The notes beneath the pieces are model-generated. The model ran no database searches and was not told where the DNA came from. It saw only the letters and a list, made by a program, of their open reading frames with translations. Source: Verrucomicrobia bacterium TMED44 (GTDB lineage: Bacteria; Verrucomicrobiota; Verrucomicrobiia; Opitutales; Seribacteraceae). From it: a stretch of DNA of 8,373 nucleotides. Each line of letters begins with the position of its first letter. Within the stretch, counting starts at the first letter, position 1. The DNA is taken from positions 8,546 through 16,918 of the forward strand of contig NHCX01000037.1 of assembly GCA_002168015.1 (NCBI GenBank), read 5' to 3'. Shown in pieces: positions 1-8,227 of this stretch. Position numbers and translations under genes: made by a program.

Positions 1-455
1 TTTTTAAACATGGTGGCAACCACAGGATTAATAAAGGCTTCTACGGTTCCATTACCAAGGCCAAGAATAACAGATCCCCAGTAGAGAAGTTCATAAGCTT
101 TCCCTTGAGCTGTCTTGAGTGCATCTCCTTCCAAACCTTCAGCGGTAACCACTCCATAAGCTTGAAAAGCCAGAAGAGCGTAGAGGGCATAGCAAACAAA
201 GCTAAAAATCATTGCTGCCCGATAGCCAATTTGGTCGATGATTAAACTGAAGACGATGATACTAATTGCGAATGGCCAAATGCCCGCACCAAATAGTTCT
301 TGTCCCTGTACTTGGTCCAAGCCGAAAGTACTTGGCCAAAAAGGTTCAGCATTTACCAGGAATGCTCTCGTTATAAAAGCGAAAGCAGTTGTAATGAGGG
401 CGATAAAACACCCCCAGAATAATTTCATATCTGGTTCAGAATCTTGATTACTCAT
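1..455 (-). CDS. MFS transporter, N-terminal part (cut by window edge)
   Basis: This is the first 151 codons of an integral membrane protein. It reads inward from an ATG at 455 and is still open at position 1. Hydrophobic stretches at about residues 13-34, 56-74, 79-98 and 122-146 fit the first four transmembrane helices of a major facilitator. Between helices 2 and 3 lies IDQIGYRAAM (residues 73-82), which matches the family's loop 2-3 signature (GxxxDRxGRK-like). Helix 4 carries GLGNGTVEAFINP, a glycine-rich segment that I recall from sugar-type MFS proteins in Verrucomicrobiota and Planctomycetota. The substrate cannot be told from this fragment. The gene is read in the same direction as glnS but 113 bp beyond it, so it may have its own promoter. 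No Shine-Dalgarno sequence precedes the ATG; the upstream bases are A/T rich. Membership of MFS is fairly sure; the subfamily is inference. Confidence 0.82.
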   Translation of the reverse strand, partial: MSNQDSEPDMKLFWGCFIALITTAFAFITRAFLVNAEPFWPSTFGLDQVQGQELFGAGIWPFAISIIVFSLIIDQIGYRAAMIFSFVCYALYALLAFQAYGVVTAEGLEGDALKTAQGKAYELLYWGSVILGLGNGTVEAFINPVVATMFK

Positions 456-568
456 ATTTTATTTGGGCTGATTGATTGATACTTTTGGGGTAACAAACTT
501 TCCTATGATCTCAAAAGATTTACTGATGGCAAGCATGAATACGGATTCTTATCATCGTTTACTGGTAG

Positions 569-2242
569 TTATTTTAAATGCTTTTTAGCCCAACTGTCCC
601 TCATCGCGACAGTTCGGTTAAGCACGAGACTGTCTGGACTTTTTGATTTGGAATCGACAGTGAAATATCCAATCCTTTCCAACTGAAAAGGTTCCGCCGC
701 CTTGAGGTCGGTAATGCTTTTCTCGACCAAAGCACTTGATAAGGATGTGAGGGAGTCAGGGTTTAAATTACTTAGAAAATCTTTTCCTTCCTCCACATCA
801 TCCGGATTGGGTGCCTTAAACAACCGGTCGTAGAGTCGGATTTCCGGATTGATGGCAGTTGTTGAATCAACCCATTGAATCGTGCCCTTGACTTTTCTCT
901 CATCCGGAGTTCCCCCACCGCGACTTTGCGGATCATATTCGCAAATAAGTTCCATGATCTTACCGTCTTCGCCTTTAACTACTTCTTTACAGGTTACATA
1001 ATACGCATACTTCAGTCGTACTTCTTTCCCTACCGCCATACGGAAAAATTTCTTGGGTGGATCTTCCATGAAATCGTTACGGTCTATAAATAGATGTTTG
1101 GAGAATGTTATTTTCCGGGTTCCAGCACTTGGATCCTCAGGGTTGTTGACAGCATCCAGTTCTTCGACTTGGTCATCCGGATAGTTTGAGATAGTTAGTT
1201 TTAGAGGTTCAAGCACTCCGAGCCGTCGATGTGCTTTCTTGTTCAAATCTTCACGCAGGCAGAATTCCAGTAATTCCATCTCGATTACATTCTCGCGTTT
1301 GGCGAGGCCAACTTTTTCACAAAAGGAGCGGATGGCCGAGGCGGTGTATCCCCGCCTACGCATGCCGCTAAGGGTAGGCATGCGCGGATCATCCCACCCA
1401 TCCACATGTTTTTCCTCCACCAAACGGAGCATCTTCCGCTTGCTCATGATGGTGTAATTTAGGTTAAGCCGGGCAAATTCGATTTGCTGGGGGTGGTGGA
1501 TTTGTAAGTTTTGGCAGAACCAATCATACAGGGGACGATGATGTTCAAATTCCAGGGTGCATAAGGAGTGGGTGATTCCCTCCAAGGAGTCAGATTGTCC
1601 ATGGGCAAAATCGTAAGATGGATAAATTTTCCACTTATCTCCAGTTTCTGGGTGCTCTTGATGAAGAATACGATAAATGACCGGGTCCCGCATATTGAGA
1701 TTGGGGGAATGCATATCAATCTTCACCCGCAAGGTTTTGGAACCTTCCTCGAATTCACCCGCTTTCATCCGCTCGAAAAGGTCGAGGCTTTCAGATCTTT
1801 CTCTTTCCCGGTACGGGCTGTTTTTCCCGGGCTCCGTCAGCGTGCCCCGGTGCTTTCGCATTTCTTCGAAGCTAAGCTCGCAGACATAGGCTTTGCCCTC
1901 ATTGATTAATTGAACCGCCCATTCATAGAGTTGTTGGAAATAATCGGATGCATGAAAGAGCCGGTCATCCCAGTCGAAGCCCAACCACTTGACATCCTCT
2001 TGAATAGCTCGGGCATACTCAACTTTTTCCGCCGACGGATTGGTATCATCCAACCTGAGGTTGCATAAGCCATTAAATTCATTGGCGATGCCGAAATTCA
2101 GGCAAATGCTCTTGGCATGTCCGAGGTGCAAGTATCCATTTGGTTCAGGTGGGAAACGGGTATGTACCCGTCCCTCATTTTTTTGGCTGGCGACATCCTC
2201 CGATATGATCGTGCGGATAAAATCTAAATTTTTTTCTTCCAT
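569..2242 (-). CDS. glnS: Glutaminyl-tRNA synthetase (GlnRS)
   Basis: This class I enzyme charges tRNA(Gln) with glutamine, using ATP, in the cytoplasm. The protein is 557 residues, close to the 554 of E. coli GlnRS. The ATP-binding HIGH motif appears as HLGH (residues 39-42) within [15 protein letters not shown], the hallmark of GlnRS. The KMSKS loop appears as MSKRK (266-270). LRLDDTNP (62-69) and the YPSYDFAH segment (207-214) are also GlnRS-like. The two beta-barrel anticodon-binding domains fill roughly residues 340-547. The reading frame stays open upstream to 2449, but that extra 69 residues would lie over the end of gltX and resembles nothing. The ATG at 2242 puts the conserved core at the usual distance from the N terminus and leaves 13 bp after the gltX stop, so I chose it. 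Co-transcription with gltX is likely. No clear terminator is visible in the 113 bp after the TAA. Confidence 0.97.
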   Translation of the reverse strand: MEEKNLDFIRTIISEDVASQKNEGRVHTRFPPEPNGYLHLGHAKSICLNFGIANEFNGLCNLRLDDTNPSAEKVEYARAIQEDVKWLGFDWDDRLFHASDYFQQLYEWAVQLINEGKAYVCELSFEEMRKHRGTLTEPGKNSPYRERERSESLDLFERMKAGEFEEGSKTLRVKIDMHSPNLNMRDPVIYRILHQEHPETGDKWKIYPSYDFAHGQSDSLEGITHSLCTLEFEHHRPLYDWFCQNLQIHHPQQIEFARLNLNYTIMSKRKMLRLVEEKHVDGWDDPRMPTLSGMRRRGYTASAIRSFCEKVGLAKRENVIEMELLEFCLREDLNKKAHRRLGVLEPLKLTISNYPDDQVEELDAVNNPEDPSAGTRKITFSKHLFIDRNDFMEDPPKKFFRMAVGKEVRLKYAYYVTCKEVVKGEDGKIMELICEYDPQSRGGGTPDERKVKGTIQWVDSTTAINPEIRLYDRLFKAPNPDDVEEGKDFLSNLNPDSLTSLSSALVEKSITDLKAAEPFQLERIGYFTVDSKSKSPDSLVLNRTVAMRDSWAKKHLK

Positions 2243-2255
2243 ATATGTATCTAAA

Positions 2256-3761
2256 TCAGTCAATCCGGTTTCCGTATTTTTGCATATACTCCTTTTCCAG
2301 TTTTTTGAGTCCTTTTTTACTAAGTCCAGAACCTGCCGCTGATAGTTTTTCCAAAGCTGTTCGCAAGCGAGTCCTTGCAAGGTCCGGACCGAGGAGAGCC
2401 AGGCTGTCAAATAAAGGTAAGGAAATTGAATTTCCGCTGAATGCCACAAAAAAGGCAGGGAGTACCTGCTTGAGCTTTAATTCTTCGACCTCGGCAATTT
2501 TTTGAAAAAGCTGGGAGAGATAATTCCTGTCCCAATTCAGCATCTTTTCCATTTCCCATTCAGCAATTTTCAGCAGTTTTGCGACCTCCAAAGCCTCCTG
2601 TTTTCCAACCAGTTGATCGGTCGTGTAATTGGGGATATCATCAAGAAGAAACTGGGCTAGTGGGAAAAAATCAGACAGGGTTTCTAATCTTTGCAAGGCT
2701 AGGGGTAAAATTTTTCCGAGAAATTCAGGGTTGGCCTTCCATTTAATCAGACGGTTTAAAACATCTTTTGGTTCAAGTTTCTCACGAAGATATCTGCCGT
2801 TTAACCACTTCAACTTAGCAATATCAAAAATGGGCCCTCCCAGACTCATCCTTTTGATGTCGAAACTTTCACTCATTTCCTCCAAATCAAATATTTCTCT
2901 CTGATCGGGCAAGGTGTAGCCCATCATGCCCAGATAATTGACCACCGCTTCGGGGATAAACCCCGCGTCCTTATAATAATCAATGCTTGTAGGGTTTTTT
3001 CGTTTGGAAAGTTTTGATTTATCCGGATTACGCAGGAGGGGCAGATGAGCAAAGCTGGGCGGTGCCCAACCCAAACCTTCGTACAATAAAATATGCTTCG
3101 GAGTGCTGTTGATCCATTCCTCGCCGCGAATCACATGGGTAATCTTCATGTGGTGATCATCGACAATACTGGCCAAGTGGTAAGTGGGGAACCCATCGGT
3201 TTTCTGAATGATTTGATGGTCGATCTGGCTCCAGTCGATCGAGACTTCTCCTCGCAACTCATCCTCAAACACACAGGATCCTTCAGTAGGAATTTTCAAT
3301 CGGTAGACAAAGGGTTCTCCCGCCTGCATTTTTTGTTCGATTTCTTCTTTGCTTAGATTGAGGCAATGCCCGTCGTAGCGGGGAGTCTGTTTATTTTCTA
3401 TTTGTTTTTTGCGTACTTCATTCAATCGTTCAGCTGTGCAGAAACAGGGATACGCATATCCCGCATCGACCAGCTTTTGTATGGCCTCCTTGTAAATTTC
3501 AAGTCTCTCGCTTTGCCGATATGGCCCAAACTCGCCACCACAGTCAGGTCCCTCATCCCAATCAAGCCCCAACCATTTCAAGGAAGAAAGAATCGCATCT
3601 TCCGATTCCTTGGTTGAACGGCTTTGATCGGTGTCCTCGATTCGTAGAATCATCTGTCCTTGATGCTTGCGGGCAAAAGCGAGATTAAACAATGCCATGT
3701 AAGCGGTACCTACATGGGGGGCTCCGGTGGGAGAGGGTGCAATTCGGGTGCGGACAGTCAT
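2256..3761 (-). CDS. gltX: Glutamyl-tRNA synthetase (GluRS)
   Basis: This class I cytoplasmic enzyme attaches glutamate to tRNA(Glu). The protein is 501 residues, within the normal bacterial range (about 465-510). The N terminus reads [15 protein letters not shown], with the HIGH motif as HVGT (16-19), and [11 protein letters not shown] follows (39-49). The KMSKS loop is KLSKRK (250-255). A helical anticodon-binding domain occupies about residues 330-501. In the stem-contact region a CxC pair (C106, C108) is followed by PRYDGHC (C133). This resembles the E. coli zinc site, but N135 stands where E. coli has its histidine ligand. R358 in QRLETL may be the anticodon-reading arginine of discriminating enzymes, by eye only. 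A separate GlnRS next door makes a tRNA(Glu)-only role likely. The ATG at 3761 sits directly before the conserved core, with no Shine-Dalgarno sequence. The gene is probably first in a gltX-glnS unit, divergent from the dehydrogenase gene. Confidence 0.97.
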   Translation of the reverse strand: MTVRTRIAPSPTGAPHVGTAYMALFNLAFARKHQGQMILRIEDTDQSRSTKESEDAILSSLKWLGLDWDEGPDCGGEFGPYRQSERLEIYKEAIQKLVDAGYAYPCFCTAERLNEVRKKQIENKQTPRYDGHCLNLSKEEIEQKMQAGEPFVYRLKIPTEGSCVFEDELRGEVSIDWSQIDHQIIQKTDGFPTYHLASIVDDHHMKITHVIRGEEWINSTPKHILLYEGLGWAPPSFAHLPLLRNPDKSKLSKRKNPTSIDYYKDAGFIPEAVVNYLGMMGYTLPDQREIFDLEEMSESFDIKRMSLGGPIFDIAKLKWLNGRYLREKLEPKDVLNRLIKWKANPEFLGKILPLALQRLETLSDFFPLAQFLLDDIPNYTTDQLVGKQEALEVAKLLKIAEWEMEKMLNWDRNYLSQLFQKIAEVEELKLKQVLPAFFVAFSGNSISLPLFDSLALLGPDLARTRLRTALEKLSAAGSGLSKKGLKKLEKEYMQKYGNRID

Positions 3762-3868
3762 ACAAGATAAAAAGGAAACTCATATAAAAATATGCTTAAA
3801 TGGACGAACAAATTCGCACAGGAAGGCGATCCTTGCCAATAGCTGCGTACTTAGTTTATTAAGATTTA
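3762..3868. promoter_or_regulatory. Divergent intergenic region between gltX and the dehydrogenase gene
   Basis: These 107 bp separate two genes that point away from each other, so promoters for both should lie here. For the plus-strand gene there is a candidate -35 TTGCCA (3833-3838), a 16 bp spacer and a weak -10 TTTATT (3855-3860). That would start the transcript almost at the ATG at 3869. For gltX no clear -35/-10 pair stands out. The proximal part is A/T rich and holds a short inverted repeat, CATAT-AAAA-ATATG (3781-3794), about 20 bp ahead of the gltX start. The location is certain from gene order; the individual boxes are weak matches. Confidence 0.45.
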
Positions 3869-4534
3869 ATGAAAGTACTTATCGTAGGTGCAAATGGAAA
3901 AGTGGGAACCCAACTTTGTGGGAAATTATGGGCCGCTCATGATTTTTCACCCGTCGCCCTGATTCGAGATGCCCGGCAACAAATAAAATTTACCGGTATT
4001 GGCGTACCGGCGGTTACCGGAGACTTGGAGGAGGGGGTCGCTCAATTTCTTCCGGGTTTGGACGCGGTGATCTTTGCCGCTGGATCGGGGGCCAAAACCG
4101 GGCCGGACAAAACCACGGATGTTGATCAGAATGCCGCCATTCAACTAATGATGGATTGCGAAAAGCAGAGCGTTCGTCGTTTTTTGATGATCAGTGCGAT
4201 TGGGGCGGATCCCAACAGTGAGTCAGACCGTATTCAACATTACCTGAGGGCCAAGGGGGTGGCGGATGCGAGATTGCGATCATCCCCACTAGACTACACA
4301 ATTTTAGCTCCCGGTACTTTGATTGATGAAAAAGGGACTGGTCGAATCCAGGCATCAGAAAAACTTCCCCACCATGGATTTTTGCCTCGCGAAGACTTGG
4401 CCTCCGCTATTTTGGAGACTCTGCGCAATCATCTGACCATTGGAAGAACTATTGAATTGGTTTCTGGTAGTGAAAAAATTAAGTCAGCTCTCGCCACAGT
4501 CGTGGGCGGCGGAGACTTACCCCCAATCGCTTGA
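3869..4534 (+). CDS. NAD(P)-binding atypical short-chain dehydrogenase/reductase (YhfK/SDR_a5-like)
   Basis: This is a 221-residue single-domain Rossmann protein. The dinucleotide-binding loop is GANGKVG (7-13) directly after the first beta strand, the GxxGxxG form of atypical SDRs. GDL (51-53), FAAGSG (69-74), DVDQNAA (84-90) and MISAIGA (107-113) follow in the usual order. HYLRAKGVAD (124-133) contains a YxxxK pair, Y125 and K129, at the position expected for the catalytic pair. LAPGTL (146-151) and PREDLA (173-178) complete the pattern. It closely resembles B. subtilis YhfK and related proteins, whose substrates are not firmly known; NAD(P)H-dependent reduction or flavin/redox roles have been suggested for relatives. 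The protein is cytoplasmic, with no signal peptide. It is divergent from gltX and 56 bp ahead of the secreted cysteine-motif gene, which may share its transcript. The family call is firm; the reaction is unknown. Confidence 0.88.
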   Translation: MKVLIVGANGKVGTQLCGKLWAAHDFSPVALIRDARQQIKFTGIGVPAVTGDLEEGVAQFLPGLDAVIFAAGSGAKTGPDKTTDVDQNAAIQLMMDCEKQSVRRFLMISAIGADPNSESDRIQHYLRAKGVADARLRSSPLDYTILAPGTLIDEKGTGRIQASEKLPHHGFLPREDLASAILETLRNHLTIGRTIELVSGSEKIKSALATVVGGGDLPPIA

Positions 4535-4553
4535 AAATGTGAATGTTTATTGC

Positions 4554-4582
4554 TTGAGATTCTTACTTCACTGACTTAGAAG
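4554..4582 (+). promoter_or_regulatory. Weak candidate promoter ahead of the cysteine-motif gene
   Basis: TTGAGA (4554-4559) matches five of six bases of the sigma-70 -35 box. After 17 bp comes TAGAAG (4577-4582), four of six for the -10 box. This would give a very short leader before the ATG at 4591. The gene may instead be read through from the dehydrogenase gene, which ends 56 bp upstream with no terminator between. Confidence 0.25.
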
Positions 4583-4590
4583 ATGACATC

Positions 4591-4905
4591 ATGAAATTTA
4601 CATTCAAAACTTTTCTCAGTCTTATTGGAATTCTCGCAGTAGCTTTCTTTTTTACCGCGGCCAAAAAAATCTCTCCAGTCAACGACAAGTGTCCATTTTC
4701 TGGTAAGGCAGTAAAATCCGATCAAGTTGCCACCTTTAATGTCTGTTGTTCTAAGTGTGCAAAGAAAGTAACTTCAGATCTCAAAGGACTGGTGAAAAAA
4801 GTCAAGGCAGGGAACAAAGAATGTCCAGTTTCAAAGAAACCTGCCAAAAAGAAAATCGTGGTTGCTTTTTGTTGCGGCAACTGTGTGGACAAAGCAAGTT
4901 CCTGA
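4591..4905 (+). CDS. Small secreted protein with two CPxS...CCxxC motifs, putative metal binding
   Basis: This is a 104-residue protein of unknown function. The N terminus is a Sec-type signal peptide: lysines at 2 and 6, a hydrophobic core at about 7-21, then FTAAKK, with likely cleavage after A24. The mature part of about 80 residues is lysine rich and holds eight cysteines in two matching units. Unit 1 has C34 in CPFSGKAV and C52, C53, C56 in FNVCCSKC. Unit 2 has C78 in CPVSKKPA and C94, C95, C98 in VAFCCGNC. The pattern recalls YHS/TRASH-type metal-binding domains, where CPxSGKPV is followed by a strand and FCCxxC. Each unit could bind one metal ion or form a redox centre in the periplasm. 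The ATG at 4591 is preceded by a weak GAAG; a nearby ATG at 4584 is out of frame and stops at once. A strong terminator follows 38 bp after the stop. Confidence 0.8.
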   Translation: MKFTFKTFLSLIGILAVAFFFTAAKKISPVNDKCPFSGKAVKSDQVATFNVCCSKCAKKVTSDLKGLVKKVKAGNKECPVSKKPAKKKIVVAFCCGNCVDKASS

Positions 4906-4943
4906 CTCATACGCCCAAATTTTGAATAAAAAAATTAATTTCC

Positions 4944-4971
4944 AAAAGGCTCCCAAGGGAGCCTTTTTTTT
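4944..4971 (+). terminator. Rho-independent terminator
   Basis: AAAAGGCTCC (4944-4953) pairs perfectly with GGAGCCTTTT (4958-4967) across a CAAG loop. The G+C core is six pairs, and eight T residues (4964-4971) follow. It ends the transcript of the cysteine-motif gene, and probably of the dehydrogenase gene, and insulates carB. On the minus strand the T run would be only four bases, and no minus-strand gene ends here, so it acts on the plus strand. Confidence 0.93.
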
Positions 4972-4996
4972 GAATAAAAATAAGTAACCCACTCAA

Positions 4997-7900
4997 ATGC
5001 CCAGAAGACAAGACATCGAGCACATCCTTATCATCGGTTCAGGCCCCATAATCATTGGACAGGCTTGCGAGTTTGACTACAGTGGGGCCCAAGCTTGCAA
5101 AGCATTACGGGAGGAAGGTTACCGGGTTTCTTTGGTAAATAGTAACCCTGCGACCATCATGACGGATCCAGAGTTTGCCGATGCTACTTATGTGGAGCCT
5201 TTGACAGTTGAAAGTGTTACCAAGATTATAGAAAAAGAAAAACCGGATGCTTTACTCCCGACCTTGGGCGGTCAAACCGGCTTAAATCTATCTCTTGAGC
5301 TTTTTGAGAAGGGTATTTTAGAAGCCCATGGCGTCGAGATGATTGGAGCTAAGCCCGCTGCGATAAAAAAAGGGGAAGACCGTGAACTTTTTAAGCAGGC
5401 CATGCTGGATATAGGTTTGGATGTTGCCCGCTCTTTTTCAGTCAATTCTTTGGAGGAAGCCCAATCTCACCTCGAAGAATTAGGAGATTTTCCACTTATT
5501 CTTCGTCCGGCTTATACCCTGGGGGGAACCGGGGGGGGAATTGCTTACAATCGTGAGGAATTTGACCAGATGATGAGGCAGGGTCTCGAGGCATCTCCGA
5601 TAAGCCAGGTGTTAATGGAGGAATGCCTACTCGGTTGGAAGGAATATGAGATGGAGGTCATGCGTGATTATAAAGATCAATGCGTAGTGATCTGTTCGAT
5701 AGAAAATTTTGATCCCATGGGCGTGCACACCGGAGATTCTATTACCGTCGCTCCAGCTATGACGCTATCGGATAAAGAATATCAACTGATGCGCGACGCT
5801 TCCTTTGCCTGTATCCGTGAAATCGGGGTGGAGACGGGGGGTAGTAATATTCAATTTTCGACCAATCCGGAAGATGGACGGATGGTGGTGATCGAAATGA
5901 ACCCCCGGGTTTCAAGAAGTTCAGCACTTGCCTCTAAGGCTACCGGTTTTCCTATTGCCAAGTTTGCAGCGAAACTTGCGGTGGGTTATTCTCTGGATGA
6001 ACTTCAGAATGATGTAACCAAGGAGACACCTGCCTGCTTTGAGCCATCGATTGATTATGTGGTTACCAAAGTGCCCCGTTTTACATTTGAAAAATTTCCG
6101 GGCACAGATTCTACTCTGACATCGGCGATGAAATCAGTGGGGGAGGCCATGGCGATCGGTCGCACCTTTAAGGAATCTTTTCAAAAGGCAATGCGCTCGC
6201 TCGAGATTGGACTGAAAGGATTTGAAGCCGGAAAACTGGCGGATCAGGAATTGGACAAATCCGCCATTCGTGCCGGGGTGAAAAGACCATCCGCCGAGCG
6301 CCCTCAATACCTCTATAAAGCCTTTGAGGAGGGATTCACCTCCCAGCAGATTTCCGCACAATCCGGGATCGATCCCTGGTTCGTTAAACAACTCGAGCAG
6401 ATTTTCCTGATAGGCAAAGAGATCGCTGCGTCTGATTTAAATTCGGTGGATTATGAATCTTTCCGCCAGTCCAAGGAAGCTGGCTTTTCTGACCGCCAAT
6501 TGGCTGATTTGTGGGCATGTGAGCCTGGAGAGGTTCGTGCAAAACGCGAAGAGATGGGAATCTCCACCACTTTTCGCTTGGTAGATACCTGTGCAGCCGA
6601 ATTCGAGGCATATACTCCCTATTACTATTCTTCCTACGGGGATGAAAATGAAATGCAGTCCTCCGGGAAAAAGAAAATTATGATTCTTGGCGGAGGCCCC
6701 AATCGGATCGGGCAGGGGATAGAATTTGACTATTGCTGTGTTCACGCATCCTTTGCCTTGAGAGAAGCTGGACTCGAGACTGTTATGGTCAATTCCAATC
6801 CGGAAACGGTATCCACTGATTACGATGTTTCAGACCGTCTCTACTTCGAACCCCTCACCCTCGAAGATGTGCTGGAGATTTATCACCAGGAAAAATGTGA
6901 CGGGGCCATTGTACAATACGGTGGTCAGACTCCGCTCAACTTGGCAGCCGGTCTCCAAAAAGCAGGTGTCAATGTAATTGGAACTTCTCCTGAGAGCATC
7001 GACCTCGCCGAGGACCGTGAAAAATTTAAAGGGATTCTTGAGCAGCTTGGATTGAAGCAACCATCCAATGACATTGCGATGAAACCGGAGGACGCGGCAG
7101 AAAAAGCCAAGCGTTTGGGCTACCCCATCTTACTTCGTCCCTCCTTTGTTTTAGGTGGACGAGGAATGTTTATCGTGTATGACGAGGAAGAATTAAGTGG
7201 AGTGGTCAAAGAGGCCTTTGCGGTAGCTCCTGGTAAACCGGTTCTATTGGATAAGTTTTTAGAGGAAGCAATTGAGTTGGATGTGGATTGTATATCCGAT
7301 GGAGAGACTTCCGTGGTGGGGGGTATGCTACAACACATTGAATTCGCCGGGGTGCACAGTGGGGATGCAGCCATGGTTCTACCTCCTCATGATTTGAGTG
7401 AAGAAATGATGGAGGAAGTGAGGCAGGCGACTTATGCACTGGCCAAAGCCTTAAAAGTGATTGGCTTAATGAATGTGCAATATGCCATTAAGGACGGAGA
7501 GTTGTTTTTGATCGAAGTCAATCCACGGGCATCACGAACGGTTCCCTTCGTCAGCAAAGCGATTGGAGTCCCTTTAGCAAAACTGGGTGCCCGGGTCATG
7601 GCAGGTGAAAAGTTAAAAGACCTTGGCTATACTGAGGAAATCTTACCCAACCGTTGGGCGATTAAAGAATCAGTCTTTCCCTTTAACAAATTTCCCGGCT
7701 CCTCGATCGTGCTGACCCCGGAGATGCGGAGCACCGGAGAAGTCATGGGGCAGGATAAGGATTTCGGTATGGCCTTCGCTAAGACACAAATGGCAGCCAA
7801 GCCATCCCTTCCGATGGAAGGTAATGTCTTCCTCAGCGTGAAGGATTCGGACAAACCGAAAGCCCTTGAAATTGCCAAAGGCTTGTCGGAATTGGGCTTT

Positions 7901-8218
7901 TCCTTCACCTCCACCGAGGGCACCGCCAAGTTTCTTAATGAAAACGGAATCAAAGCCGAGAGTACTCTTCGGATCAGTGAGGGTCGCCCCAATGTTGCGG
8001 ATCTTATTAAAAATGGAAAAGTTCAATTGGTCATCAATACACCCCTTGGATTGATCCCCCGCCGTGATGAGAATGGTATCCGTCAGGAAGCGGTTTCCCA
8101 TAGCGTCCCGGTTATCACCACACTTGGTTCTGCCTATGCCGCCCTCGAGGGAATCCGGTCATTAAAAGACCGTAAGTTCTCAGTCAAATCCCTTCAGGAT
8201 TACGCCAAGTCGGAGTAA
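4997..8218 (+). CDS. carB: Carbamoyl-phosphate synthase large subunit
   Basis: CarB makes carbamoyl phosphate from bicarbonate, ammonia (delivered from glutamine by CarA) and two ATP, feeding pyrimidine and arginine synthesis in the cytoplasm. The protein is 1073 residues, the same length as E. coli CarB. The first half (about 1-402) begins [18 protein letters not shown] and contains R129, R170, the glycine loop LGGTGGG (175-181) and [11 protein letters not shown] (E300, N302). The oligomerisation region spans about 403-555. The second half (about 556-937) repeats the fold with [17 protein letters not shown]714, LGGRG (719-723) and IEVNPRASR (E840, N842). The MGS-like regulatory domain covers 938-1073. 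By eye, the E. coli ornithine-site residues are kept (E782, D790, E891, T1041). The ATG at 4997 begins the conserved MPRRxDI N terminus. Transcription must start after the terminator ending at 4971 or read through it. No carA is adjacent; purU follows after 9 bp. Confidence 0.98.
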   Translation: MPRRQDIEHILIIGSGPIIIGQACEFDYSGAQACKALREEGYRVSLVNSNPATIMTDPEFADATYVEPLTVESVTKIIEKEKPDALLPTLGGQTGLNLSLELFEKGILEAHGVEMIGAKPAAIKKGEDRELFKQAMLDIGLDVARSFSVNSLEEAQSHLEELGDFPLILRPAYTLGGTGGGIAYNREEFDQMMRQGLEASPISQVLMEECLLGWKEYEMEVMRDYKDQCVVICSIENFDPMGVHTGDSITVAPAMTLSDKEYQLMRDASFACIREIGVETGGSNIQFSTNPEDGRMVVIEMNPRVSRSSALASKATGFPIAKFAAKLAVGYSLDELQNDVTKETPACFEPSIDYVVTKVPRFTFEKFPGTDSTLTSAMKSVGEAMAIGRTFKESFQKAMRSLEIGLKGFEAGKLADQELDKSAIRAGVKRPSAERPQYLYKAFEEGFTSQQISAQSGIDPWFVKQLEQIFLIGKEIAASDLNSVDYESFRQSKEAGFSDRQLADLWACEPGEVRAKREEMGISTTFRLVDTCAAEFEAYTPYYYSSYGDENEMQSSGKKKIMILGGGPNRIGQGIEFDYCCVHASFALREAGLETVMVNSNPETVSTDYDVSDRLYFEPLTLEDVLEIYHQEKCDGAIVQYGGQTPLNLAAGLQKAGVNVIGTSPESIDLAEDREKFKGILEQLGLKQPSNDIAMKPEDAAEKAKRLGYPILLRPSFVLGGRGMFIVYDEEELSGVVKEAFAVAPGKPVLLDKFLEEAIELDVDCISDGETSVVGGMLQHIEFAGVHSGDAAMVLPPHDLSEEMMEEVRQATYALAKALKVIGLMNVQYAIKDGELFLIEVNPRASRTVPFVSKAIGVPLAKLGARVMAGEKLKDLGYTEEILPNRWAIKESVFPFNKFPGSSIVLTPEMRSTGEVMGQDKDFGMAFAKTQMAAKPSLPMEGNVFLSVKDSDKPKALEIAKGLSELGFSFTSTEGTAKFLNENGIKAESTLRISEGRPNVADLIKNGKVQLVINTPLGLIPRRDENGIRQEAVSHSVPVITTLGSAYAALEGIRSLKDRKFSVKSLQDYAKSE

Positions 8219-8227
8219 AGCTTTCAA

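Noticed and set aside
238..447. Plus-strand 69-residue reading frame at the left end
   Set aside because: It is the antisense shadow of the MFS transporter, whose minus-strand translation shows four membrane helices and the loop 2-3 signature.
456..568. Possible terminator or small RNA between glnS and the MFS gene
   Set aside because: I found no stable hairpin with a T run and no RNA signature in these 113 bp; only a short ATTGATTGAT repeat and A/T-rich sequence are present.
2243..2449. 69-residue N-terminal extension of GlnRS starting at 2449
   Set aside because: It overlaps the end of gltX in another frame, shows no likeness to GlnRS N termini, and the ATG at 2242 gives the normal length and spacing. 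The open frame there is chance.
3727..3942. Plus-strand reading frame across the gltX start and the dehydrogenase start
   Set aside because: It overlaps two firmly identified genes and the promoter region between them, with no domain or composition support.
3947..4144. Minus-strand reading frame inside the dehydrogenase gene
   Set aside because: It lies fully within a well-recognised gene on the other strand and has no recognisable motif; the same holds for the minus-strand frames inside carB and the plus-strand frames inside gltX and glnS.
4972..4996. Pyrimidine attenuator or riboswitch ahead of carB
   Set aside because: Only 25 bp separate the terminator T run from the carB ATG, and no competing antiterminator arm or PyrR-type element is visible. 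The hairpin reads best as the end of the previous unit.
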